Shown one piece after another: positions 49,438 through 61,611 of a stretch of DNA of 64,000 nt. The notes beneath the pieces were generated by a model. That model searched no databases, was not told the origin of the DNA, and was given only the letters and a program-made list of their open reading frames with translations. Position 1 is the first letter of the stretch; each line of letters begins with the position of its first letter. The translations under genes and the position numbers were made by a program. The DNA is from Auanema rhodensis (taxonomy: Eukaryota; Nematoda; Chromadorea; Rhabditida; Rhabditidae), in the NCBI GenBank assembly GCA_964057225.1, contig OZ059895.1:5642001-5706000 (forward strand), in the 5' to 3' direction.

Positions 49438-51939
49438 AACTATTCAACTGTTACTGATAATCATATTTATATGTAATCTGGCTGCTTGTAATCCTTATAA
49501 AAAGCTTTTCGATGATCTATTATGGAAGTTAGTTTGAACAAGCGTTAAGCACATTTCAGCTAAACAATAGAAGATGATTTGTTATTTTTTTTTCTTTCAT
49601 AGTTATAATAAACTTGTTCGCCCAGTAGAACATGCTAACGAGACTATAAGCATTGAGTTCAAGTTGAAAATGGATATGCTAGTTGATGTTCACGAACGAG
49701 ATCAGGTGTTAACAACCAATGGATGGTTATTACATGTTAGTTAAATATAAATATTTCATTTATATCATAACTTTTAAATAATTTCATTGTTTGCATAATG
49801 CGTATATATATATATATTAAATTTGGAGAGATGGCATGACTATCGCCTTATGTGGTCTCCTGATGAATATGGAGGAGTAAAGCATATACATATACCCGGA
49901 GAAATGCTTTGGTTACCAGATATTATATTATATAACAAGTTAGATTGTTTTTGATTGAATAGTTTATGAATGAGGACAGCATTCAGTGCTCATGGCAGTC
50001 CTTGTGCAGTGTCAATTACAAAAGTTATGGTGCAGCATAGTGGTGTTTTAGTATGAAAATTATTATTATTTAACCATGAATTCTTTAAATTTAAGATTTG
50101 GGAACCAGCTGTCAAATATATGTCTTTTTGTAACATTGATATAGAATGGTATCCATATGATGTTCAAAACTGTGAGTTAAAATTTGGAAGCTGGACATAT
50201 GGTGGAACTGAGCTAGATTTGCGTCATGTAACTGATCAAACCTATTTGAACATGTATACTCTCTGTATTTTTAAGCCCAAAACTGATAAAGTTGAGAAGA
50301 TCACTGAAAACGGTGAGCTTATATGGCACGTAGATCGCGGTGTAGATATATCAGATTATCAAGTCAGTTAAAGGCAAGAAAATACATTGTAAAAATGTAT
50401 TGAACTTTTTAGGAATCTGTCGAATGGGATCTTCTCTCAGTTTCCAGTCGTAGACATGAAAAGTGGTACCCATGTTGCGATTATCCGTAAGATTTTAAAT
50501 AAATTTCAAAATATACTGAAATAAAATTCACAGATAAATCAGCTATCATTCTCTAATGAAAAATGAAAATTCTTATACTAACAGTCAAAATATTTATAGA
50601 TAACAATTATTCTGATTGTCTATAGTTACAGAATGATTCAGAAAAAAAGAATATTTTTGAATTAAAAATTTGTTTTCATATCAGAAAAAGCATTTCAATA
50701 TTATTCATTCATATTTCAGCTCTATTGATATTACATATTATCTTAAAATAAGAAGAAAAAAACTTTTTTATACAGTTAACTTGATTATTCCTTGTGTAAG
50801 TCTAGCAGCCTTAACATCTTGGGTAAAGAATAATTTTTAAAATTTCTTAAATATAAATATATAAATTGAATAGGTTTTCTATTTGCCTTGCGAAAGTCAT
50901 CAGAAAATCCAACTATGTATATCTGTTCTAGTATCTTTCACTATTTTCATTCTATTGTTGGTGAGAATAACTAATTTGTTAAACCTTTCTTTAACATCTG
51001 TTTTAGGTTGAAATTATTCCCCCCACAAGTATTGTTATTCCTCTTCTAATTAAATATTTGACATTCACAATGGTAATGGTATCTTTATCTGTAATACTTA
51101 CAGTTAAGGTAAACCTTTTAGTAAAATTAATCAATTTTTAATGAATTCTCACACCATAAAGGTTCAAAATATCCATTTTCGTACATCTGCGTGCCCAATG
51201 TCGCCTTGGATGCGAAGAATTTTTATCGATTGGTTAGGACCAAGGTTACTGATTTCGAGGAAAACCGAACAAGCAAACTATCATAGAAAGGCCCAACATA
51301 ATAAAGTTGGTTTGTATGAAATAGAGATTCGCAAAATATTTAATTTCGGAAGCTTAATGCCTTGTCAGCCATGGTCATCCTAGAGCGGCAATTTCAAAAA
51401 ACAATATTCGAAATTGAGATGGCTACACAAGCCAAAACGCCATTGCCAACAGTTAACGCTCTGTTCGCAGATCTTCCTTTGTTATCGAGGTCCAAAAGCA
51501 TGAAAACATCACTTTTTAAGGGACTCACCAGGTAAAACAGGATTTAGCTATTCTTTTCATCTCCATAAATCTAGTGACAAAAAGAATAAAGTGAGACGAC
51601 AACTGAGTAGCGATAATACTTCAAAAGGAGTCGAAGAACCCCCAGATAAGAAACCGGGTAGTGAAGAATCGGTTCGCGACACACTTCGAAGAGCTGAAAG
51701 AAATGTAAACTACATTTCACAGACCCTGACTGAACGAAGGACTGATGAAGAGGTACTCTAGAAACAGTCATAAATGAAATCCTCAGTTTTAGGCTGCTGC
51801 CGATTGGAAATTCGTTTCACTTGTTGTGGATAGGATCTTATTAATAATATTCGCAACAACCATAACCATTACTTCACTCATAGCTGCTATAGCAGCACCC
51901 TCAATTTTCGATGACACGCCACCCATTACATCTCAGTAA
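49409..51939 (+). CDS. Nicotinic acetylcholine receptor alpha-type subunit
   Basis: Ligand-gated cation channel subunit, about 546 residues in 13 exons (49409-49527, 49603-49735, 49829-49938, 49987-50050, 50096-50362, 50413-50486, 50720-50822, 50874-50960, 51007-51108, 51162-51305, 51419-51531, 51575-51752, 51793-51939). Signal peptide ([17 protein letters not shown]), then [11 protein letters not shown], the W-x-P-D-I-x-L-Y-N block, the Cys-loop (Cys about 154 and 168, 13 between, [16 protein letters not shown]) and the vicinal pair YPCCDYP (252-253) that defines alpha subunits. M1 starts [11 protein letters not shown]2 ends [12 protein letters not shown]4 is in the last exon ([21 protein letters not shown]). 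The M1-M2 linker reads [10 protein letters not shown] instead of the common GEK. The acceptors at 49828 and 51418 are weak, and the start of the M3-M4 loop is the least certain part. Confidence 0.88.
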
Positions 51940-52096
51940 AAATAAAACAGTTTGACAGGAGCAATGTTTATAAATTATCACTCCACAACAAAAACAAATG
52001 AAGAGAAGTCGAAACGAGTTGTGGCAGGATCAGAAAGATGGTTGAAAACGGCAGATCAGGCAGAAATCGTAACATTCAGCTCTCCAGGGAAGCCAT

Positions 52097-52208
52097 CTAC
52101 TTCTTTTGGGCTCTTCTCTTGCGCTTCAGTCTACGCATACGCTTTTTACGCCACTGTAAATAAGGTTATAATAAAGAACTATAAATAAAACCATACCTTT
52201 TCTCTCAT
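52097..52208 (-). CDS. rpl-41: Ribosomal protein eL41
   Basis: The smallest ribosomal protein of the large subunit. Two exons, 52208-52197 and 52153-52097, separated by a 43-nt intron (donor GTATGG, acceptor TTATTTACAG), encode 22 residues: MREK then WRKKRMRRLKRKRRAQKK. The W-R-K-K-R-M-R-R-L-K-R-K-R-R core is the universal eL41 sequence. The usual 25-residue form ends KMRQRSK or similar; here it ends AQKK and is three residues shorter. The GC content of the coding exon stands out from the AT-rich flank. It is convergent with the receptor gene, whose stop lies 157 nt away. Confidence comes from the exact core motif combined with proper splice sites. Confidence 0.92.
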
Positions 52209-52489
52209 TTTGTTCTTAGTACCCTGAGGTTGGAAACCACCAAAGTACCTAAAAAAATATATAATAGAACTAAAATTAAGAATAAAACAAGAACACAAGC
52301 ATAGCAATATAAAAGAAGACAAAAACTATAAAAGAATACTAATTAACTACTAAAATCTTTCATTCTCTTTTCACATTAGCAAAAAAAAGGAAGAAGACAA
52401 CTAAAGAAAGCGATGCTCAACTGCCTAACACCACTATGCGAGCATCTGACATTAACAAAATTTTGGGCCTTTGTTGTCTATATGACGGT

Positions 52490-52519
52490 GCGTCGAGGCG
52501 TGTTTCGACGCCGCGACGC
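52490..52519. other. GC-rich inverted repeat
   Basis: GCGTCGAGGCG pairs with CGCCGCGACGC (11 positions, one mismatch) around an 8-nt loop, about 280 nt upstream of the eL41 start codon, in otherwise AT-rich DNA. It could be a transcription-factor palindrome or an RNA hairpin; no T-run follows. Confidence 0.5.
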
Positions 52520-52897
52520 TATATATTTGAAAGTTGGCCTTCTGCCAGATATGCTATTTTTAGAACAGATCGGAGATGTTATCTAAATTACAGAAGCGTT
52601 TTTTTATAATTATGCATATTTCCGTTTATTTTTTGTTTATATTTTGTACAGTAATGTGATCACATGAAAGATATAAAAAATATTGAGTATATATACATTG
52701 TGAATTACTTATTTATAATAGGATTGTAATGTTTACAACTTGGTGTGTTACTAAGCAGTTTTTATGTCTGTTTTGAAGGTTCATTCTTGAAGTTTTCATC
52801 CAAGACTAGTTGTGATCGTTTGATCGTTAATTAATAATAATATTTGACTCTATGCAAAAATGACATAATACAATGTTATCTGCGTCCCTTTCCCAAG

Positions 52898-52899
<2 letters not shown>

Positions 52900-52931
<32 letters not shown>
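52900..52931. repeat. (AT)n microsatellite
   Basis: Pure TA dinucleotide run of about 32 nt. Confidence 0.9.
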
Positions 52932-52937
<6 letters not shown>

Positions 52938-54188
52938 GCATTTTTTATGATGTGCGGAAGGTTCAGTGTATAAGGTTAACAATTCCAATCCGTTTATAAC
53001 TTCTCTCTGATTTTAACCAGAAAATATTGTTTGTTGTAGAGATTCTATTATTTGATCGTTGTCCACATTCCACCGAATATTTTCAGGCTTGCTTCTCTTT
53101 TAATTTGCTAAGTCAGGATGAAAGCTGGCAGGCTTCTTGTTATTATTACTTCTTAAGTCATGAGGAAAATATACTTTAATCTTATTGTTAGTAAATTGAA
53201 AGAGATCTAGATTAACTGATTACTTTTTCACAATTAATTTTGTTCAGTTTTTCATGAAGGCTTCATAATATATTGTGGCAAATTAATTGTTCATCTCCGA
53301 GTGTCCTTGGTCACTTTTTTTTGATGGATGAATGTAGAAATCCTTCCGAATGTTTCTGCCATGTAACATCCTTTGTCTGAAGAAGACTGCTTTGTTTGTA
53401 AATGTCTTGTTTAAACATTGATGATGGGTCATAATTTTGTCTACTTTTTCCTCCAAATATTCGTATCACGACTTCATGACGTGTAATCTTCCAGTCTTTT
53501 GTTAGCATTTCCTCAGCTTGGTGCCAATCTAGTCCTTCATTCAAAAATCCTTGTCGTCTACATCTTTATCTGAGGTCTTCGATTTGGCTATCGCATCCTC
53601 ATGTATTCACTGGTTTTTGCGCCTTGCGCTCTGCTCCTCTTCTCCGCTCTCTCTTTCTACTCAATTTGTCATTTATCCACCCGAGTTGCGCTCTATCTAA
53701 TTGAAGATGGCTGAGTTTCAGGCAGATAGCTCCCGTTCGAACCACATTTTGATTTTGCTCCTCACTTTTCAACCAATCCTTTATTTACGTATAGTGTTTA
53801 TGAATTCAAAGCTTTTTTCTTTTTATCTCTCTCTCTATTTCTCTGGACACATGTCATGTTTTCGTTTCATGCACACCTTTTATCGACTTTTTTGATTCAT
53901 CCTCCCATAGGCGGGGCTACGGCATTAAGCTTCTAGTTGTCTCAATGTGCTGAGCCATTTCGGACTTTCCTCATATTTCTGAATTGCCCACTTTATTCTC
54001 ACTTTCGTGCTTATAAATTGTTTCTTTTTAAATATTAAAATTAGTAGAATTTATAATAGATCATGATTGTTTCAGTTATGCTAAGAAGATTAACAAAATA
54101 TTAACACACGAAATAATTTTCCATCTACTAATCATTCCAGTAGGTTTAAGTAGCCTTTTTTTTATTATCTGTTCATCTTAGATTCATT

Positions 54189-56846
54189 ATGGATCCAGAT
54201 GTTGAATTTAATGCACTTGCTGCTGTCTATCAGAGTGTAATTCAAGATATTAAGGTAAATAGTTTTTATATATCTACATTTCCTGAAAAGAATAGAAAAT
54301 AGTAATTTTAACCTGAAACATTTTCTTTTCGTGTATTCGAATTTTTGAGTGTCAGTTGTAATCTCTTCGTTTGATGAGAAAGTCTACTCCTGATTTATGG
54401 GTCGGTCTTGCTAACATTAGCAGTTTGTATATTATAATAGTTCAACATTTTCTGAGAAAATAGAATAAATGATATATTAATGGAGGTTTTCCACCATTAT
54501 CGCTGTTTTGTCCTGGTTTTGTCGAAATTCTCCTGGAATTTCTCTCTGACGTGTCACTATGTCTATGAATAGAGCAATGCAAAAAGAGAGTGTCTGCGAC
54601 GATGTGCTCTCTTGATATTTGGCACTTAGAAGCGAGCACGGAAATACATATGGAGTGCTCCTTCTTGGTTGTGTGGTCCTGTTGGTAGCTGTGGTGCTCA
54701 GCAAAGAAATAAAAGACCATTTATGAAGCAAGAATTGCAAGTGGTTTATTCGCGAAAATCAAGGGTACCTTCTGTGTTTCTGTCATACTAGATAACAATT
54801 GCTAATGATTATGGGAGTATTTGCAGAATTAATTGAATATTTTATTAATCCTTTCTGATTTTAGCACTCGTATCCAGCTTGGGAAGTGGTTGGACAAAGG
54901 GCTTTGAAACTTTCTCAACAACTTAAAGCAACTGTTCATTGTTTAACAGCTTTTGTCGATTCCATTCAAGCTGTTAGCGACTATGCAAACAATTTAAAAG
55001 GTTTTATTCCATTTTTGGTTATTTCCTTATATAATATCATAGGAGCTTCTCGTGATGTTGGCGCTTGTGTCACACGTATCTGCATGAGGGAACGAGCGAT
55101 CGAGACCCGTCTACGCTCCGTTGCTGATGCTTTGTCCGAGGAATTGGCAGTAGCTGTCCAGCAACGAACAGGATATTGGAAACAGAGAACACAGGAATTG
55201 GATAAATCCGCCTCTAAGCATGTGAAGAAGGTTCGATTTTTTAAAATAAACACAATTTAAGATGGTTTTTATTTTTAGGTCAGGGGAAGAAAAGGTCGCC
55301 CAGATGAAGCTTCTTTATCGGAGCAGCGACACCTATGTGCTCAAGTTTTGACTGAACAAAGAGCTCAATTTTCATTTTTCATTAACTCTATGATGCCTTT
55401 CTTGGTATTTATATCTTCATGTTCTGATTCGTTTTATTATTTGTTTTATAGAATGCTCAACTGAATGCCTTAGATGAAGGTCCACATATAAGACAGGTTG
55501 TGGAAACGTTGGAAGATACTATGAAAGTAATATTTGTTTTCTCTACCTGATAATTGCTTTTTTTCATAGGGTGTCGATGGCCGCATGCTTGCAGAAAACA
55601 TGGTTGCCGATATTTCTCAGGGAGCTGATAACACTTGGAGACAATGTCTGTCGTCAGCTGCCACTAACTCTTATTTAAATTTGGATGATTCTGTTTCCCT
55701 AAGGGCTGTAACTCCTGGAAGCACATTTAGCAGTCAGTTCTCTTGATTTGTCGTCTTTAACTCATCATTTTTTACAGATGATGATGATATGACTCCTCAG
55801 GGAGCTAGACCTCGAACTATTTCTGTCGGACCTCGATACGATCACGCTACCATAAATAGCCAGACATTTGTACCTAATTGTAAACCGCCTCTTCAGAGAA
55901 GACCAAGTGAGAGAAGCTTAATAAAGGTAGGATGATGAATATTTTTTTATACCATGATTGAATTTGTAGACATCATCCACTCCTCCACCAGAAATAATGC
56001 CGCCATCTGCCTATCGAGCAAGTCATATAGACTTAAGCCCAACGGGCAGTGGTCGCGTTCAACGACCTCAAAGTTTCACTGGAGAGCTAAGAACGATTTA
56101 TAACGTTAGATTCTTCATGGGAATTCTTGTATTACATTACACTTTTAGTATCATCCACCTTCGTCTTTCGGTATAACACCATATCCTGCTGTCATAAGTA
56201 GTTCATGTAGTAGTTCGGATGCTTCTTCGGCTTTAATAGCTGAAACGTTGCAACAGATAGGTAATATTAAGCATTTAAATCCGTCTTAGTTCTTTATTTT
56301 TATATAGATCAACTCGGAAGTGACTTGGATAACTATTGTATAGCTGCAGATAACAAAGGATTGTCCAATCCAAGTCATGGCTCAACTCAAAGGCCGGGTG
56401 GACTTGAGAAGAGTGCCTCCGCTACCGTTGCTAATGGTGTACGAATGAGATCAGGTATTTTTTTTTCTTTAATGGAAGCTACGTTTTTTTCCTAGAAAGT
56501 GCAACAAGACCACCGCCACCTCCAACCAGACGTAGCAGCACTATTACAGCTGCCACTCCAACTGCTCCCTCTGTTGCTGAAGCAAGATTAAGCATGGGAT
56601 CAATGATGGGTGAGAGCTTCGTACTACGTATTTTTTTCTTTTAATCTACGAGTGATTAGGGATTCGAATTCCCTATTTTCTTTTAAAGTAGAAACTTCCG
56701 ACTGCAAATTTTTATTTTTAGGTAGTCGCCAGTCCCTCAATTCCTCAGGGGTATTCTGTAGCATGGGATCATCATCAGATCTTCGATATAGCAACGTGAA
56801 TCCTTATGCTCGCCAAAACTCTGTACAGCCTCAGTTCAAAATTTAA
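54189..56846 (+). CDS. MIM/MTSS1-like I-BAR domain protein
   Basis: 511 residues in 12 exons (54189-54254, 54865-55000, 55043-55230, 55279-55404, 55452-55526, 55570-55732, 55778-55926, 55970-56104, 56149-56260, 56308-56454, 56496-56609, 56722-56846). The N-terminal 240 residues match the IMD (inverse BAR) domain of missing-in-metastasis proteins: ALAAVYQSVIQDIK, YPAWEVVGQRALKL, the lysine-rich helix end DKSASKHVKKVRGRKG, and MRERAIETRLRSVADAL. Such domains bend membrane outward and bundle actin. The rest is Ser/Pro-rich, with PPPPPTRRSS-like polyproline and phospho-site-like RRPSERS. I see no C-terminal WH2 motif, which vertebrate MIM has. The long first intron (610 nt) holds no gene. Homology call is firm at the I-BAR level. 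Confidence 0.85.
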
Positions 56847-59186
56847 TAAGTCAGTTTTACACTTTCGTTGCTTGTGACCAAATGTTAATAGTGATGTGTT
56901 TTGATGTTTACGTAGAATATATGTTTTCCAAATTTGATTGTATGCCTTGCAATAATTCGCCTTCCCATTTTTCTTTCAATATTTGCATGATTTGAAGTTT
57001 TACTGTTTTAAGCTGGCTTGTTCTCTATAAGAATGGGTAAGATTCTTGGGTCTACTTATGTATATTCTAATAATAGTCTGTTGTTTAACTATTAGATATT
57101 GTCCTCCTATAATGTCAGGATTAAAATAATTGATCTTTCTGTTTTCATTGTAGGTTATTATATAGACACCGTGAAAATATAATACTAATAGAACCAACCT
57201 GTAATAGAATGTTTTTTTGTATTTGATTTATGCCAATTATCTTTCTCGAGAATAATTATGTGAAATCAATTCAAATAGTAACATACAAATGTCTAAATAG
57301 TTGATAACTGTTACAAAGAAAATGAAAGAACAACTGAATATCTTTATGTAATGTCATACTACAGAGTCATTGTTACATATATAGGCATTGGAATACTAGT
57401 TGTGGTTCATCAAAAAGTACTTGCGTGATTGTTTATTTTCAAAAGAAATCATGTTCAGAACGGTCGACTTTTTTTCCAATCGGACCTTGGAATTAATAAT
57501 ATTTCAATTAATCTTCGTTATTTAGAATTTGAGTTCACTTTACATCAATTCCATTTTTAGAAGCTGAATAAAAAATATTTTACAAGGTTACGTCAGATAT
57601 GGATTGTTCTTTCAACTTTGTTATCATTTACTATTTTTTCTTCTGATTGATGGTTATAGTGAATTGAAAGGAGAACATAGCAGTCGATAATACAAAAACC
57701 ATGACCTACGAAAAAAATATTGGCAGCCACTTAAATATTCTTGTTAACTTAACAACAGTTAAATCATTTCTAGGGTAATCTTTATCGTATTCTTTAGAAA
57801 TAACAATAATCATTCATAATGATCAATTTATCAAGAAGATTAGAATGTTAAAGGTTCTTAGACCACAAAAACAGCTTTTTTTTGGTGTGAAACAAATAAG
57901 AAACTTGCATGCCTACTGTGATTAAAAACTATTTATTTCCGATTATATCATCACGTCATAAAAGCAAAAAATATTGTTTGAAAGATTAAAGTTCAGCATA
58001 TTTGAACTTGAAACGATTCAAAACCCATAGCCTTATATAGACCAAAGCTTGTGCTTGCTGGTCGGACGGAATATCTAAATTCTGTTTGAAACTAACTATG
58101 TAAATAGTAAATTTTCAATCTGATCTCATTTATGTAAAGAATATTATGGTAATGTATGATTTTATATTGTTTTTTATCTATAGTTATATAATATATATTG
58201 GTAATCTCGTAGTATATTAGTCTTGCAAGTTTTTTTTCAAATATTTGGATTTTTGTTTGAATAAATGCAATTTGAATCAACTCAAGTCAGCCCAGTTTTG
58301 CTTAATCTTTCATATGGGCCATAGATACAGTAAGCATTTCTCTCTATATATATCCATATATAAAGCAAAAAGTATTATTCCTGTAATCTATTTTTGATTT
58401 TCAAAGACAATAAACGAAATTCAAGACGTTAAGCAGGCAATAAAGTACGTTAAAAGGTCAGAAACAGATGAATAGAATGACGACGACGTCAACGATTGCC
58501 AATTGTGTTAGCGAACAGATGACAGAAGGCGGACTATCACTCTCAAGCCAGTTTAATCAGGTATAGGTACGATTATCATTCTACAGTCACACTGTCATCA
58601 TTTCTGTTTCTCAACCATCAACATAGTTGTGTCTCTAACGACGTTGCTATTGCTGCTACTATTTCAGCGCAATCATTTTTCTATTTTACTTATGTTCAGC
58701 ATTTTAAAGATCAGCTCCTAAGTCTTTAACGATATTTTCATCTATCTTTCATATTGAATTATCTTTGGGTTTGTCGCAATTGTTTCTCCGCCTACTGCGT
58801 TGGCTATATAGATCATAGCGCCCTAGGCATCACCTCTGATACGATACCATAGGATTCAATTAGCCTAGCAAAGGCTAAATGGACTGTTTAGTTCAATTGG
58901 CCTTATTTTTATAGTTTAATGAATGTCTAAATTTAAATTTTACATGTAATAATAGATTTTCTCTTAATGAAACCTTACCTATCATCTTCTGGAGACTCGT
59001 TGTCTACCATTTTAGCTGACTAGCTAGGTGTCATCAATCGCAATGATGTTGACAATGTTTTAGAATTGTATCATTTTTTTGATAATTAACTATTTCGTTT
59101 TATTTTTTTGAATATTCAACTTGATTTTTTTGAACAATATTGTCTTAACTATTACATATAATATATAATATTTATATATTTATAGT
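56847..59186. other. Intergenic, no gene seen
   Basis: AT-rich DNA with a moderately GC-richer patch at about 58440-58680 containing ATGACGACGACGTCAACG. Frames are short and unspliced. Probably 3' UTR of the I-BAR gene and promoter DNA of the transporter. Confidence 0.4.
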
Positions 59187-61611
59187 ATGACCAAGGTACA
59201 TGATGATCCCAATAATGACAAAAGTATAGATAAAAAGGTAATAAGTACATCAAGTTCACATACTAAAAATTAATTTTTCAGACAGTAACTGATGAAAAAA
59301 CATATACTAGATATCTTATATTAACTATAACTATTATATGTTTATCATCTATTATGGCAAATATTGTCTGTTTTAATTTTACTGTATTGTGTATGCCAGG
59401 AATTCAGAAAAGTTCCGTTTTGGATGTCAACTCAAACTCAGTAAGTTGACATCTCTATACACCTGTCGAAACATATAAATATTATAAATAACTAATCAAT
59501 ATAATTGATCAAATATTTGATATTATTAGTTATTATTTGATTAAATAAAAAACAAACAAAAAAAAATATATTAATCTAATATAGTTTGAGTTCAAAACAT
59601 CAGACATAGCGATTGTTCTAAACTTATTTAGCAAATGATATATTAAAAATACGAGAGTTGGTCAAGATTGTCATACTGTTTACTGATCGTTTGTCCTTAT
59701 GATTAATGAATTCTCTGGAGTTTTATCGATATTATTCTAAATTCACGTTGTCTGATGACCCAATCTTGTAATCTTTCGATTATAGACATTGACGACGACA
59801 ACAAAGCAAAATGAAGGATATTCCAAAAATCAAAGAACATTATTATTCTCTGCTGTAGCTATTGGAGCTCTTGTATCAGTAGTTCCATTTTCACATCTTA
59901 TAACTACTGTGGGAAGTCGAAAAGTATGAAATATCTAAATGAATTTTTTCATTTATTAAGTGAAAAAAACATTGAACTCTCATTTTTTTTCAGATGTTTA
60001 CGTTAGCTGGATTATTAACAGCAGTTGCTACAGGCCTTATTCCTCTTGTAGCTAGTAAGGATCTCAACTTATTTTTACTTCTTCGTTTCGTACAGGCATG
60101 TGCATTAGATGATGTAAGACATCAGCTAATATTCCATCATTATAGGGAATTTCATTCTCAGCTTGTATGCCAACAGTTGGAAGTGTAACATCTTCTTGGG
60201 CTACATTGGCTCAAAATGGCCTCTTTATTGCAGTTTTAACTACTTTCGCTCAAATCAGTGCAATTTTTTCAATGCCTATTTCCGGAGAATTATGTGAATC
60301 ATCATATGGATGGCAATCAATATTCTATCTTCACTCCGTTTTTTGTATAATTGTATTTATTATTTTCTATGTAATATATCGTGAAAATCCAGGTATTTTT
60401 ATCAATTTAAGGTTTTCTATACACTATTATACTATTCTTCTTTCAGCCAATCATTCATGGGTCTCTGAATATGAACTTAACTTGATAGTTCAAGGTAAAA
60501 CTGGTATAAGCACAGTAACATCAGGAAAGGACGATGTGAGAGAAAGAGAAAAGGTGCCTTACTTGGCGATTATGACAACACCTAGTGTTTGGGGTATATG
60601 GATTGGAGCTTTAGGTGATCTAATAGCCATTCAAGTATGTTTCAAATATGTTTTCTCTGACAAAATAACAAATACTTGTTTTGCCACGAGAATTTAATTG
60701 AATTATTACAGCTGATTCATACATTTTCACCCCTCTATATGCGTCAAGTTTTACAGTATTCTGTACATAAAACTGGATTTGCTGCTGCTGTTCCTGTGCT
60801 TATGCAATTTTTTGTCAAAGTTTGTTGTTTTTTTCACAAAAATTTCATTCAAAGGAAAAAAATTCGAATATGGTATATCTTATATGCAGGTGTTTGCTGG
60901 ACATAGCTCAGACCGCATTACACATGTATCGGAAACAGCAAAGCTTCGAATTTATAATTCGGTAGCTCTTGGAGTTAGCGCTTTATTCATGATTGGCTTG
61001 GCTTTTGTTACAAAAGGTTTGATTTTCAAAATCAATTGGCATTCAAGTTCATTTTAGGACAATCCACATTAGGTATAATACTTATAAGCTTAACTACAGC
61101 CATGTTTGGATTCAATGGTGGAGGTTTTAATAAGGTTTGTTTTTCAACATAAGTTTTTAATTTAGATGAATAATTATATTTTAAATCTTTGAACAATATA
61201 TATCTTCAGTGTGCTACTCTTGTATCTCGTCAATACAGTCCATTTGTATTAGGAAATATCCAATTCATTTGGTGTATAGCCATGCTCTTTTGCCCAATTT
61301 TGGTAAGCAAATTTTACAAATTATAGAGTAAAATGGTTTAAATTCATATGTATATGATATCTATGCTATCTGTCATTTGTTTTTCACTGAGTAAATTGAA
61401 ATTTTTTTAGAAATAGATACTATTTTAGGTATCAATGCTTCTTCAAACAGGAGACATATCTGAATGGCGCTTAGTTTTCCTGGTTCATGCTGCAATTCTT
61501 ATTCTCTCAAACTTGTTCTTCTGTTTGGTAGCTACTGCTAGACCAGCACCGTGGACAGATAGCTCAATTACAGCTACATCAAAGAAAAATATTCCGCTTT
61601 ATGCAGCTTAA
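59187..61611 (+). CDS. SLC17-like MFS anion transporter
   Basis: Twelve-TM major facilitator of the SLC17 group (vesicular glutamate, sialin and phosphate transporters), 496 residues, 11 exons: 59187-59237, 59282-59440, 59786-59923, 59994-60113, 60146-60392, 60447-60634, 60712-60819, 60890-61016, 61058-61134, 61210-61302, 61429-61611. Family features: TM1 after YTRYLILTITIICL, the long first loop, SAVAIGALVSVVPFSHL, GISFSACMPTVGSVTSSWA, SGELCESSYGWQSIFYLHS, FAGHSSDRI between TM8 and TM9, and NIQFIWCIAMLFCP. The TM1-TM2 loop has NFTV only, and the usual W-x-x-x-x-q-G-x-I-L-g-s-F-f-x-G-Y block is poorly kept. Intron 4 (60114-60145) is just 32 nt. Part of exons 3-5 is repeated in inverse orientation downstream. 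Substrate unknown. Confidence 0.87.
59814..60376. repeat. Left arm of 563-bp inverted repeat
   Basis: Covers the 3' part of exon 3, exon 4, and most of exon 5 of the transporter with their introns. Every part compared with 62334-62896 on the opposite strand is identical. Confidence 0.92.

Larger units (their letters stand above)
52209..54188. other. Intergenic DNA with unresolved fragments
   Basis: Upstream of eL41 there is a GC-rich hairpin (52490-52519) and then AT-rich DNA with an (AT)n run. Minus-strand frames at about 53544-53311 (NEGLDWHQAEEMLTKDWKIT) and 53095-53018 (SKPENIRWNVDNDQIIESL) look coding-like but have no start, no clean junction and no recognised family; they may be exons of an unidentified gene or relics. 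53600-53900 is pyrimidine-rich. Confidence 0.35.

Noticed and set aside
54442-54740. Two minus-strand frames of about 90 codons within the first I-BAR intron
   Set aside because: They overlap in different frames, have no splice sites in phase and no recognised motif; an intronic gene is not supported.
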